Source: Pseudodesulfovibrio profundus
GTDB taxonomy: Bacteria > Desulfobacterota > Desulfovibrionia > Desulfovibrionales > Desulfovibrionaceae
Reading direction: 5' to 3'
Length of the DNA: 64,000 nucleotides
NCBI RefSeq assembly: GCF_900217235.1
Contig: NZ_LT907975.1
Coordinates: forward strand, 3,261,001 to 3,325,000
How positions within the stretch are numbered: position 1 is the first letter of the stretch; each line of letters starts with the position of its first letter. This document shows positions 18,578-26,902 of this stretch, piece by piece. Under the pieces are notes generated by a model. It was not told the DNA's origin and searched no databases. It was given only the letters and a program-made list of their open reading frames with translations. The position numbers were made by a program, and so were the translations under genes.

Positions 18578-19417
18578 ATGAAGCGTACACAGAGCATCCT
18601 GCTGATATTATTCCTTGTCTTTCTGACCTCTTGTGCATCCCACAATCCTGAAAATTTACCCCTCTATGCCATGAGTGTCCGTGAGATGTTTCCAGGGGAC
18701 ATGAAGACACAGGCCCTTGCTTTGGCTGCTGCTGATGGGGACATTGAGCGCATGGACAGACTGGTGGCCCGTGGGGCGGATGTCAACGCCAGGGGGACAT
18801 ATGGGGTGACTCTTCCAACGTGGGTAATACAGCACCCCAACATATCGGGATTTAAGCACCTTATGGAACTTGGCGCAGATCCGAATATTCATTGGGACAA
18901 CGGAAAAGCCCTCCTTCATTGGATAGCTTTTAAAACAGATGATATTGGCATTGAATATCTCAAAATGGCCCTCGATATTGGGGGCGGAGACCCCAATGTT
19001 GAAAGACCATCAAATGGTAAACGGCCAATCCAAAACATTCTTTGGCAGAGAAAATATCGCAATGATGGCTTTGCACTTTTGTATAATGCTGGAGCTGACC
19101 TTGATTATAAAGATAAATATGATGTTTCGCTTGTCCATCACACTATTAGAGCAGAGGCTTATGATTTAGTGTACTTCATGCTGATTCAAGGCGTTGATTA
19201 TTCTGAATCCCAAAAAGGAATTATTACAACTGTTAAGAATCAATCCGAACGGCGGGGCTTAGTGAATGCAAACCACCCTCAGTACATGTGGTTCTGGCGC
19301 TGCGTAAATTTTTTTGAAAAGCAGGGAATGAGCTTTGACTTCCTTCCTGCAGATAAGCGGCCAGCCGTCTTGGACACAGCACCTCCACCCATTGCTTCCA
19401 AGTTGCATAAGCGCTAG
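18578..19417 (+). CDS. Ankyrin-repeat-type lipoprotein
   Basis: From ATG 18578 the protein has a basic start, the hydrophobic stretch ILLILFLVFL and a lipobox LTSC, so it is a predicted lipoprotein of about 279 residues. The frame is open to 18533 (adding 15 residues), but the signal peptide then would not be N-terminal. The mature part has ankyrin-like units: ALALAAADGDIERMDRLVARGADVNARG, HLMELGADPNIHWDNGKALLHW and LLYNAGADLDYKDKYDVSLVH. It probably makes protein-protein contacts in the periplasm or at the outer membrane. No partner is indicated. Confidence 0.75.
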   Translation: MKRTQSILLILFLVFLTSCASHNPENLPLYAMSVREMFPGDMKTQALALAAADGDIERMDRLVARGADVNARGTYGVTLPTWVIQHPNISGFKHLMELGADPNIHWDNGKALLHWIAFKTDDIGIEYLKMALDIGGGDPNVERPSNGKRPIQNILWQRKYRNDGFALLYNAGADLDYKDKYDVSLVHHTIRAEAYDLVYFMLIQGVDYSESQKGIITTVKNQSERRGLVNANHPQYMWFWRCVNFFEKQGMSFDFLPADKRPAVLDTAPPPIASKLHKR

Positions 19418-19678
19418 GGGGCATACAGCACTTTGATCATCCGATGTTCTACAGGCTTTCCTGGCTGGATTCGCCGGATATCAGGGCGAACTCTTTCGTT
19501 TTGATGAAATCCATGAACTACCATTCCTATAGCCAACCCTCCATATAACCACATCATATGGGCTTTTCGCCCACCTCAATCGATTGAATAATCGTTCTCA
19601 GAAATTGGGTTGACAAATCACTGTAACCCCAATATTGCGTTGATAACGATTTTCAATTTCACAAAAGTGAGGGGTGCT
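19418..19678. other. Intergenic region carrying a Fur box
   Basis: 261 bp between the lipoprotein gene and the DUF2325 gene. No gene is seen. The useful signal is a palindrome at 19640-19656, listed separately. Confidence 0.4.
19640..19656. promoter_or_regulatory. Fur box
   Basis: TTGATAACGATTTTCAA is a near-perfect inverted repeat around the central C/G, matching the 7-1-7 Fur consensus TGATAATnATTATCA. It is 23 bp before the DUF2325 start and could control the whole downstream operon to fur. Confidence 0.75.
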
Positions 19679-19966
19679 ATGTGCGCAGCAATCGTGGGTA
19701 ATCGGCAGTGGTTGGTTGGGATGTGCGAGAGCAATGAGGCGGTTAAACAACATGATTTGACCTGTCTTTCCGGAAGAGAAACGTTTCTGAGTCAGGAGAT
19801 GGCTTCCGTTGATGTAGTCGTCATACTGACTGATCAAGTCCCCCATGCCGTGCGGCGTCGGGTGCTGTTTACCGCATCCGCGGACAACATCCCTGTGTGC
19901 ATGCGCCATTCGACTGGTGCTCCGGCTGTCCTGTCCAGCCTGAGCGGTGTGGGGATTGATGCATAG
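19679..19966 (+). CDS. DUF2325 domain protein
   Basis: 95 residues from ATG 19679, preceded by GAGGGG at a suitable distance; the frame extends upstream but over the Fur box. The pattern MCAAIVGNRQ, ASVDVVVILTDQVPHAVRRRV, IPVCMRHSTGAPAVLSSL fits DUF2325, small proteins with a Rossmann-like half-domain often found near metal and redox genes. The function is unknown. The Fur box immediately upstream implies iron-repressed expression. Confidence 0.65.
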   Translation: MCAAIVGNRQWLVGMCESNEAVKQHDLTCLSGRETFLSQEMASVDVVVILTDQVPHAVRRRVLFTASADNIPVCMRHSTGAPAVLSSLSGVGIDA

Positions 19967-20155
19967 CGCTAAGTGGTTGTGCTGCTGCGACTCTGGCCTG
20001 TCATAGTCGATACGCCTTTGAATGTCGGGGTGAAGCCCCATTGCGATGGTCAGTAGCCTTGTCAGGCTGTCTATATTTGGGAGCGGCACGGTGCCACCAG
20101 TTCAACAAAGTCCCGATTGCAGGGGATCAAACGGTTATCCGGTGTGAGTGATAGA

Positions 20156-21307
20156 ATGGGAAAAGAGATATTTCAAAAGGAAGTGGATGCGCTTGAGCAG
20201 GCTCGGTCTGCCCTTGAGCAGGCCCATGGGCTTGAAAAAGGGGTGGAGCAGGCGTTTCGCACACTGGTCAGCCGGTACGCCAAACTGGTCCGCCAGAGCG
20301 GGCGGATGGTCACCATGGGGGACCGGATGCAGAATTCGCTCAATCAGCTCAATAGCGAATTGGCTGCCAGCGAATCCAAATACCGTGGTGTATTCGAGAA
20401 TGTGACCGAGGGCATTTACCGGTGCGCCCCCGATGGGCGACTGATCGAGATCAATCCTTCCATGGCCGCCATGTTCGGATTCGATGGCATCCGATCCTTC
20501 CTTGGCGATGTGATGAACATAAAGGAACTTTTCTGCACCCTCGACGACTATGAACGGTACGAGTCCCTGCTCATGACCGATGGAGTGCAGCGTCAGGAAG
20601 TGCAGGCGTGCGGTCCGGATGGGCGAACCATATGGGTCGAGATAAGCGCCAGCCTGATCAAGGGCGAAGCCGATGAACCCGGTACCATCGTCGGCGTGTT
20701 GGCCGATGTTACCGAGCGCAAGAAGATGCTTGAGGACATGTGCCGTCTGGCCCGCACCGACAGCCTGACCGGGTTGTGGAACCGCGGATACTTTATGGAA
20801 CTGTCGTTGCGGGAAGTGACCAGAAGTTTGCGTAATGGCAGTGATCTCTCCCTGCTCATTCTGGATGTGGATTACTTCAAGTCCGTCAATGACACGTACG
20901 GTCACGATGTAGGCGATCAGGCGTTGATCAGTATCGCGAATACGGTACGCGATTCGGTTCGCGAGGTGGATATTGTCGGGCGCTACGGCGGCGAGGAATT
21001 CGTTGTCCTGCTGCCGGATGCCGCTGTTGGAGCCGCTGCCGCCGTAGCGGATCGAATTACCGGGAATATCCGCTCACGGGTCTTTGATTGCGGCAACGTA
21101 AAACTATCCATCACGGCGAGCATCGGCCTGACTTCCTTTGAGCAGGGCGATGATCTCGACAGCCTGCTCAAATACGCGGACATCGCATTATACGCTGCCA
21201 AGAAGAAGGGCCGCGACAGGTCGGAAATCTATCGCCGCGAGACCGGCGACTGCGTGACATGCCCGACATCTCGAAAAAGGGAACATACAGTCGGGGAACG
21301 GCAATGA
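20156..21307 (+). CDS. Diguanylate cyclase (coiled coil-PAS-GGDEF), SiaD-like
   Basis: About 383 residues from ATG 20156; GTG 20144 and TTG 20117 are in-frame alternatives. An N-terminal coiled coil (to about residue 75) is followed by a PAS domain (SKYRGVFENVTEGIYRC) and a GGDEF domain: RYGGEEFVVLL is the active A-site and REVD five residues before it is an RxxD inhibitory I-site. It makes c-di-GMP from GTP. The stop overlaps the next start (ATGA). The three following genes are SiaA-, SiaB- and SiaC-like, so this is the SiaD counterpart. In Pseudomonas, SiaC binds SiaD and stimulates it; the same is inferred here. Confidence 0.85.
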   Translation: MGKEIFQKEVDALEQARSALEQAHGLEKGVEQAFRTLVSRYAKLVRQSGRMVTMGDRMQNSLNQLNSELAASESKYRGVFENVTEGIYRCAPDGRLIEINPSMAAMFGFDGIRSFLGDVMNIKELFCTLDDYERYESLLMTDGVQRQEVQACGPDGRTIWVEISASLIKGEADEPGTIVGVLADVTERKKMLEDMCRLARTDSLTGLWNRGYFMELSLREVTRSLRNGSDLSLLILDVDYFKSVNDTYGHDVGDQALISIANTVRDSVREVDIVGRYGGEEFVVLLPDAAVGAAAAVADRITGNIRSRVFDCGNVKLSITASIGLTSFEQGDDLDSLLKYADIALYAAKKKGRDRSEIYRRETGDCVTCPTSRKREHTVGERQ

Positions 21308-22479
21308 GCGTGATGTCGATTCTGCCGCAGGCGCTACTCAACTGGAGCGTGGAACGCAAGATGACGGTCCTGCTTCTGGTGATCATCGTGCTCTTTCCGC
21401 TGGCAACGTTCGTGATCCTCCAGTCAGGGGGGACCGAGCAGGCTACCAATTTCCTCATCGGGATTATCGTTGCCTCCATTGTCCTGCTGGTACCTTTTGC
21501 CAAGTGGATGAGCCATGTGCTGGCCTTGGGTTCCATCAAGGACATCAATGCCCAGTGCCTGTTGCTCAAGGAAGGAAAGTACGCCCAGGTGGATCTGCCG
21601 CCCGTCGAAGCCGAGGGCAATGATTTCCAGACGCTCAAACGGAACATGCACTGGATGGGGCATACCATTGCCGTGCGCGAGCACCGCTTGCAGGCTGCCA
21701 TGGCAAAGCTGGCCACTGCCCAGCGTCAGATCGGTGAGAGCCTCGACTATGCCCACCTTATCCAGACGTCATTTCTGCCTGCCCGTGCCGAGCTATCTGA
21801 TTATATCCCCAACCATTTTCTGATCTGGGAGCAGCGAGACACCGTGGGTGGCGATGCCTACTGGCTCAAGCATACGGAAAACGGATTTTTCGTCGGTGTC
21901 ATTGATTGCACCGGACACGGCGTTCCCGGCGCGTTCATGACGCTTATCGTGGCTGCGCTTCTGGAGAAGGCGGCCTCGGACGGCACCACCAGTCCGGCGG
22001 TCGTTCTGGGCCGGATGAATCGGTTGATCAAGGAGTCCCTTGGGCAGACCGACCGTGATGCGCAGTCTGACGATGGAATGGATTGTTCGTTGTGCCATGT
22101 GGATTCGGAAACGGGCGAGATCGTCTTTTCCGGGGCCAATTCCCCGCTGTTCATCGTGGACGATGAAGGCGCTCGGTGCATCAAAGGAGATCGATGCGGC
22201 CTCGGATATGTGCGCTCGGACCCGGATTTTGTGTTTACCGACGTACCCATCGAAACCGCGTCTGCCCAGAGAATCTATCTGGCGTCTGACGGGTTGCTGG
22301 ATCAGGTCGGCGGAGAGCGGAATTTCCCGTTCGGCAAGCGCCGGTTCATGGAGTTTCTCGAACAGCACAGGAAGGTCCCGCTTGATGCGCAGGGAGCCGA
22401 ATTGGTCAAGGTGCTCAATGGATATCAAGGGAATGAAACACGTCGCGACGATGTGACGGTTATTGGGTTTGAACTGTAA
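21304..22479 (+). CDS. Membrane PP2C/SpoIIE-type phosphatase, SiaA-like
   Basis: 391 residues from ATG 21304 (site GGGGAA). Two membrane segments (LLLVIIVLFPLATFVIL and FLIGIIVASIVLLVPF) lead into a HAMP-like linker, then a SpoIIE-type serine/threonine phosphatase domain with metal-binding acidic residues in RDTVGGDAYWLK, GVIDCTGHGVPGAFMT and TRRDDVTVIGF. In the Sia pathway this phosphatase removes phosphate from SiaC. The periplasmic loop is very short, so the signal is probably membrane-borne or internal. Confidence 0.85.
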   Translation: MSVMSILPQALLNWSVERKMTVLLLVIIVLFPLATFVILQSGGTEQATNFLIGIIVASIVLLVPFAKWMSHVLALGSIKDINAQCLLLKEGKYAQVDLPPVEAEGNDFQTLKRNMHWMGHTIAVREHRLQAAMAKLATAQRQIGESLDYAHLIQTSFLPARAELSDYIPNHFLIWEQRDTVGGDAYWLKHTENGFFVGVIDCTGHGVPGAFMTLIVAALLEKAASDGTTSPAVVLGRMNRLIKESLGQTDRDAQSDDGMDCSLCHVDSETGEIVFSGANSPLFIVDDEGARCIKGDRCGLGYVRSDPDFVFTDVPIETASAQRIYLASDGLLDQVGGERNFPFGKRRFMEFLEQHRKVPLDAQGAELVKVLNGYQGNETRRDDVTVIGFEL

Positions 22480-22488
22480 GAACTGTGA

Positions 22489-23046
22489 GTGAGTATCGTG
22501 AGTTTGTTCAAATATTACGAAGAAATGCAGAAAGAAGGGGTGATCCTCTACTTCAACGGGCCGGTGTCCCAGCCTGTGGTGGAGTCCATTGCAGAGCTGA
22601 TGCGGACCAAGATGCGGGCCGAGGAGGCAGGCATGGGGTCGGTGCAACGCGTATTCGCCGTGCTGGTGGAGCAGATGCAGAACATCGTCCGCTACTCCAC
22701 GGAGCGTCATGTGGATAGTCCCGCCCATGTCGGCGAGATGGCGCACGGACAGGTTGTTGTGGGGCGTGAGGAGGACGGCCGGTTTTTTGTGGCCTGTGGC
22801 AACAAGATCCTGTCCGCGGACGAAGGGGGGCTGTCCGAGCAGATGAAGCTGCTCCAGTCCATGAACAAGGCGGAGCTGAAAGCCTATTACAAGGAGCGCC
22901 GCAAATCCCCGGACTGCACCTCGAACAAGGGGGCTGGTCTCGGTTTTGTCGAGATGGCCCGCAAGGCGGCGCGTCCCCTGGATTACGACATTGTCCCCGT
23001 GGACGGAGAGACCTCCTTCTTTTCAATGAAAGTGGTGACCCAGTAG
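22489..23046 (+). CDS. SiaB-family protein kinase (DUF6272)
   Basis: A 185-residue protein starting at GTG (22489 or 22498). LFKYYEEMQKEGVILYFNGP, then VFAVLVEQMQNIVRYSTER, an N-box like HATPase segment, then CTSNKGAGLGFVEMARKA as the glycine-rich G-box. This matches SiaB kinases, relatives of anti-sigma-factor kinases, which phosphorylate SiaC on threonine. It lies between the phosphatase and the SiaC-like gene with gaps of 9 bp. Confidence 0.85.
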   Translation: MSIVSLFKYYEEMQKEGVILYFNGPVSQPVVESIAELMRTKMRAEEAGMGSVQRVFAVLVEQMQNIVRYSTERHVDSPAHVGEMAHGQVVVGREEDGRFFVACGNKILSADEGGLSEQMKLLQSMNKAELKAYYKERRKSPDCTSNKGAGLGFVEMARKAARPLDYDIVPVDGETSFFSMKVVTQ

Positions 23047-23055
23047 GAGATGGTC

Positions 23056-23442
23056 ATGAATAAATACAACGTGCAGGCGACCACCTCGTCGCCCTCGATC
23101 AATTTCGATCCGGACGCCATGATCTTTGAAATTAAGGGCGAATCCTATCCGGAAAACTGCTGGGCCTTTTACAGCCCGGTATTTGATTGGCTGGGCGACT
23201 TTTTCGACACGGTCAATGGAGCGCTGGTCGAGATCGACATGGAAATTATCTACTTCAACTCCTCGTCATCCAAGACCTTCATGGACTTGTTCGAGATGCT
23301 CGACGACCAGGCCGAGCGCGGCAAAAAGATCGTGGTGAACTGGCGGTATCACGAAGAAAACGAGTCGGCCATGGAGTGCGGCGAAGAGTTCATGGAAGAT
23401 GTGGAACGGATTGATTTCAATCTCGTGGAATTAACGGATTAG
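23056..23442 (+). CDS. SiaC-family regulatory phosphoprotein (DUF1987)
   Basis: 128 residues from ATG 23056, which has AGGAG seven bases upstream; an ATG at 23050 touches that site and is less likely. The core VEIDMEIIYFNSSSSKTFMDLFEML contains the SSSSKT stretch that carries the phosphorylated threonine in SiaC. Acidic throughout. In the known system its phosphorylation state, set by SiaA and SiaB, decides whether it binds the diguanylate cyclase. Confidence 0.9.
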   Translation: MNKYNVQATTSSPSINFDPDAMIFEIKGESYPENCWAFYSPVFDWLGDFFDTVNGALVEIDMEIIYFNSSSSKTFMDLFEMLDDQAERGKKIVVNWRYHEENESAMECGEEFMEDVERIDFNLVELTD

Positions 23443-23453
23443 GAGAAGGAAGC

Positions 23454-24434
23454 GTGAATGCAAAGAAAGTCAAATCGTCCCTCAGGACCCTCATTTCTCT
23501 CAAACAACCCGTATTCGTCTGGGGCGCACCCGGAGTGGGCAAAAGCCATGTGGTGGCGCAGGTGGCTCGTGAAATGGGGCTCGAACTGACGGATGTTCGC
23601 GCCGTCCTGCTCGATCCTGTCGATCTGCGAGGATTGCCGTCCGTGAAAGACGGAACCGCTCACTGGTGCCCGCCGTCCTTCCTGCCGACAAAAGGGGAAG
23701 GGGTGCTGTTTCTCGATGAATTGAATGCCGCGCCACCGCTGGTGCAGGCCGCCTGCTATCAATTGATTCTGGATCGGAAGATCGGTGAATACACCTTGCC
23801 CGATGGCTGGACAGTGGTGGCCGCCGGAAACCGCGAAAGCGATCGTGCCGTGACCCATAGGATGCCGTCAGCGTTGGCTAACCGATTCGTCCACCTTGAT
23901 TTTACCGTTGACGCGGATACATGGCTTGAATGGGCTGAACGCGCTGGTATAGATGAAGAAGTGCTCGCGTTCATCCGTTTTCGTCCCAAGCTGCTCCATG
24001 CCTTTGATCCCAAAAAGAATGACAAGGCGTTCCCATCGCCACGGTCCTGGGAATTTGCCGCCAAAATCATCGCCTCAACCCCGGACCCGGATGTGGAGTT
24101 CAGTCTGCTGAAAGGAACGGTCGGACCGGGTGCGGCAACGGAATTCGCGGGTTTTTCTCGGATGTTCAGGCAATTGCCCGATCCGGATGCTGTCATCAAC
24201 CAGCCAGACACTGCGGTCATCCCTGAAGAACCCGCGACCTTGTATGCCCTGTGCGAGGCGATCGCGAAAAGAGCCGGAGAAAAAACAGCGGAGAACATTG
24301 TCACGTATGCATCCAGACTCCCCTCTGAGTTCGGCGTGCTGTTGGTTCGAGATGCCGTAAAACATCATCGCGGCGTTGTGGAAACTCCGGCCTTTTCGCA
24401 TTGGACAACCGCCAATGCCGAGGTCCTTCTGTAG
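23454..24434 (+). CDS. MoxR-like AAA+ ATPase
   Basis: This 326-residue protein starts at GTG with AGGAGAAGG upstream. Walker A is GAPGVGKSHV (about residues 25-34) and Walker B VLFLDELNAAPP, followed by sensor-type AAGNRESDRAVTHRMPSALANRF. MoxR ATPases work with VWA-domain proteins as chaperones or metal-insertion/activation machines. The partner VWA gene is directly downstream. The target is unknown; co-transcription with Sia genes and fur suggests a link to iron or signalling. Confidence 0.85.
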   Translation: MNAKKVKSSLRTLISLKQPVFVWGAPGVGKSHVVAQVAREMGLELTDVRAVLLDPVDLRGLPSVKDGTAHWCPPSFLPTKGEGVLFLDELNAAPPLVQAACYQLILDRKIGEYTLPDGWTVVAAGNRESDRAVTHRMPSALANRFVHLDFTVDADTWLEWAERAGIDEEVLAFIRFRPKLLHAFDPKKNDKAFPSPRSWEFAAKIIASTPDPDVEFSLLKGTVGPGAATEFAGFSRMFRQLPDPDAVINQPDTAVIPEEPATLYALCEAIAKRAGEKTAENIVTYASRLPSEFGVLLVRDAVKHHRGVVETPAFSHWTTANAEVLL

Positions 24435-24440
24435 GTGATC

Positions 24441-25748
24441 ATGGATACGGCACACGCAAAATTGATCAAGGCCCGCACCGGCCTGCTGCTTGAGCATCCC
24501 TTCTTCGGCTCCCTCTGCCTGCGCATGGAGCCGAAGGCGGACCCCACCTGCGACACGGCCTGGACCGATGGCAAGACCTTTGCCTTCAATCCCGGTTTTG
24601 TGACCGGACTGAGCGACGCCCAGCTCAAAGGGCTGGTGGCGCATACGGTCATGCATCCGGCCTGCCAGCATCACACACGCCGCAATGGTCGCGACCCATC
24701 CATGTGGAATCAGGCGTGTGACTACGCCATCAATGGGATTCTGATCGACGCAGGGATTACTTTGCCGCCCAAGTACCTCGACGATCCCTCCTATCACGGC
24801 ATGTCAGTGGATGACATCTATTCGGAACTTCGCTCCTTCCACCCGGAAGAGGAAAAACCATCCTTGAGTGAAGGGGAAGGAGCGGAAGATGGTGCCGTTG
24901 ATATGCAGGATATGGATGGCAAGGGAAAAGATGGCGACGGCCTCGGCGAGGGAACGGATTCCAATGGCGGTGATGCCGGAGGCGACGGCGAGGCCGATGG
25001 CAGTCAGGGCGGCGATGCCGGTGAGGATGGGAGCGCAGACGGAAACGGCGATCCTGGTGGAAGCGGTGAAGTCAGGGATGCGCCGGACAGTGAGCGCGGC
25101 GGTGGAGCGGATGAAAGTCCGTCCGACGAAGAATGGGAGCTGGCCCTGGCACAGGCCGCGCAAAGTGCACGCGAAGTCGGCGAACTGCCGGGGGCGCTGG
25201 AGCGCCTCATCAACGACGTGCTCCATCCCAAACTGGATTGGCAGGAACTGCTTTCCCGCTACATCAGCGACCGCGCCCGTGATGACTACAGCTGGACACC
25301 GCCCAGCAAACGATTTCTGCATTTGGACGTTGTTCTTCCGTCCTTGTCACACCAGAAGTTGCCGGAGGTGGTTCTGGCCATAGACACCTCCGGCAGCGTG
25401 ACAGAGGCGGAAATGAACCAGTTTGCCGCAGAGGTTTCCGGTATACTGGAGAGCTTCGATACCACCATTCATGTGGTGTACTGCGACAGTGAGGTGAAGC
25501 ATTCGGACACCTTCGGGCGGTGCGATCTCCCGCTGGAAATCCGGCCTGAAGGTGGTGGGGGAACCGACTTCCGACCGGCCTTTGCATGGGTGGAGAGGGA
25601 AGGTCTTGATCCGGCATGCCTCGTGTACCTGACCGACCTTGAATGCCTGAGCTTTCCCGATCGCGAGCCGGACTATCCGGTGCTCTGGGCGCAGGTGGGG
25701 CAGGGTGGCAAAGTGGTTCCGTTTGGTGACGTCATAGAGATTCGATAA
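24441..25748 (+). CDS. VWA-like/DUF2201 putative metallopeptidase-type protein
   Basis: About 435 residues. An N-terminal DUF2201 region has LVAHTVMHPACQHHTRRNG, which resembles a degenerate HExxH site (the glutamate is missing, so proteolysis is doubtful). A long acidic Gly/Asp-rich linker (about residues 140-230, for example DGDGLGEGTDSNGGDAGG) follows, then a VWA-like C-terminal domain with a MIDAS-type AIDTSGSVTEAEM. It pairs with the upstream MoxR ATPase. GTG 24435 is an alternative start. Confidence 0.8.
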   Translation: MDTAHAKLIKARTGLLLEHPFFGSLCLRMEPKADPTCDTAWTDGKTFAFNPGFVTGLSDAQLKGLVAHTVMHPACQHHTRRNGRDPSMWNQACDYAINGILIDAGITLPPKYLDDPSYHGMSVDDIYSELRSFHPEEEKPSLSEGEGAEDGAVDMQDMDGKGKDGDGLGEGTDSNGGDAGGDGEADGSQGGDAGEDGSADGNGDPGGSGEVRDAPDSERGGGADESPSDEEWELALAQAAQSAREVGELPGALERLINDVLHPKLDWQELLSRYISDRARDDYSWTPPSKRFLHLDVVLPSLSHQKLPEVVLAIDTSGSVTEAEMNQFAAEVSGILESFDTTIHVVYCDSEVKHSDTFGRCDLPLEIRPEGGGGTDFRPAFAWVEREGLDPACLVYLTDLECLSFPDREPDYPVLWAQVGQGGKVVPFGDVIEIR

Positions 25749-25757
25749 GGAGAGACC

Positions 25758-26219
25758 ATGAAAATACATTGGGAAATACTCAAGAAACGCGGCAACCACA
25801 GGCCGGTTTTGAAATATGAAATCGAGCTGGAACAGTTTGAGGTTGACATCGCCGTGCCGCAAATTGTCCTTGATTCAGCCATTGCCCGGCCACCGTCTGC
25901 GTGGCGCTCCTACTGCTATCCCGGTGAAGATGAGCGAGGCGGGGCAGCGTTGGAGTGGTATCGACTGATGACGCCGTCCCACAAGCAGCGCAAGGTGTCG
26001 GATTCCCTCACCCTTGCCTGGCGCGGCGCTGACAATGAGTTCGTCGATGTTCAGGCCGCGTTCGAGCGCCTGCGTCACGATTTCGAGGCGGCATTGAGAA
26101 TGGCGTACGACTATGCACCGCTGGAGTTTGTCGAAACCCTGGAACTGACCAGACAGACACGTGAACACATCGTGAGTGGTGTTGCAAAGGCAAGACTGTT
26201 GTCAGCCGTTGGATTTTAA
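25758..26219 (+). CDS. Conserved-looking hypothetical protein of the MoxR/VWA operon
   Basis: A 153-residue soluble protein with a good ribosome site (AAGGAGAG) 10 bp after the VWA gene. It has no signal peptide or membrane segment. It is rich in aromatic and acidic residues (WEILKKRGNHRPVLKYEIELEQFEVD, LEWYRLMTPSHKQRKVSDSL). I do not recognise a family. Its tight spacing suggests it works with the MoxR/VWA pair. Confidence 0.7.
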   Translation: MKIHWEILKKRGNHRPVLKYEIELEQFEVDIAVPQIVLDSAIARPPSAWRSYCYPGEDERGGAALEWYRLMTPSHKQRKVSDSLTLAWRGADNEFVDVQAAFERLRHDFEAALRMAYDYAPLEFVETLELTRQTREHIVSGVAKARLLSAVGF

Positions 26220-26250
26220 GAATTGTAAAGAGAAGGATTTGAGTAGTCAC

Positions 26251-26682
26251 ATGACTCAGTCTGCAGAAAACTATTTCATATCGTATATCAAGGAAAACGG
26301 GTTGAGCATGACTCCCCAGCGGAAGATCATTGTCGAAACCTTTCTGGAAACCGAAGGGCATTTTTCAGCCGAACATCTGCATGACCTGGTGCGAAGCAAG
26401 GTGCCGGACGTGGGGCAGGCAACCATTTACCGGACGCTGAAGCTCCTGCTGGATTCCGGTCTGGCCGACACCATCGAGACCGGAGATGGCGGTGCATTGT
26501 ATGAGCATGCCTATGGGCACGATCACCACGATCACCTTATCTGCGTGCACTGCAACAGGAAGATCGAAATATTTGATGAAACCATTGAGGCGCGTCAGGA
26601 AGAAGTCGCGAAGCAGCATGATTTCAAACTGACTCGACACCGGATGTACCTGTACGGCATTTGTCCTGATTGCTCTGGATAG
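26251..26682 (+). CDS. fur: Ferric uptake regulator Fur
   Basis: 143 residues from ATG 26251. The winged helix reads GLSMTPQRKIIVETFLETEGHFSAEHL, then GQATIYRTLKLLLDSGL. The metal-binding hinge is YGHDHHDHLICVHCNRKIEIFD, with HDHHDH and CxxC, and a second pair CPDC at the end. This matches iron-type Fur. It ends the operon that starts at DUF2325/GGDEF and is followed by a terminator. If the Fur box at 19640 drives the whole operon, Fur controls its own gene. Confidence 0.85.
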   Translation: MTQSAENYFISYIKENGLSMTPQRKIIVETFLETEGHFSAEHLHDLVRSKVPDVGQATIYRTLKLLLDSGLADTIETGDGGALYEHAYGHDHHDHLICVHCNRKIEIFDETIEARQEEVAKQHDFKLTRHRMYLYGICPDCSG

Positions 26683-26704
26683 GATGCTTGTCCTGCTTGT
26701 TAAT

Positions 26705-26743
26705 GAGAACGCCCCGCCAATGTCATATTGGCGGGGCGTTCTC
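26705..26743. terminator. Hairpin terminator after fur
   Basis: GAGAACGCCCCGCCAAT pairs exactly with ATTGGCGGGGCGTTCTC around a 5-base loop. It stands between the plus-strand fur and the minus-strand 49-aa ORF, so it can stop transcription from both sides. Confidence 0.85.
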
Positions 26744-26752
26744 ATGTGTGGT

Positions 26753-26902
26753 TTACCGCTGTTTTTGTTTCTTTTCCGTGTCCACAGGAGGTGCCTGGTC
26801 CTCGTTGGACGCCTCCTTGTAGTTGGGAAACATGGATCGAAGGCCGCGTTGCAGGAAATCCTTTGATTTGTACTTGCTGTTGATGCCTCGTTTGAACGTC
26901 AT
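26753..26902 (-). CDS. 49-aa basic small protein coupled to a Fur-family regulator
   Basis: Reading from ATG 26902 to TAA 26753 gives MTFKRGINSKYKSK, then DFLQRGLRSMFPNYKEASN and an Asp/Glu/Lys/Gln-rich tail ending EKKQKQR. The ATG overlaps the stop of the upstream fur-like gene as ATGA, and AAGGAG lies 8 bases before it, so translation looks real. It is soluble and strongly charged. No family is recognised. It may be a partner of the regulator. Confidence 0.6.
   Translation of the reverse strand: MTFKRGINSKYKSKDFLQRGLRSMFPNYKEASNEDQAPPVDTEKKQKQR

Noticed and set aside
19598..20089. 163-codon minus-strand ORF opposite DUF2325
   Set aside because: DUF2325 on the plus strand has the family pattern, a ribosome site and a Fur box; the reverse frame has none.
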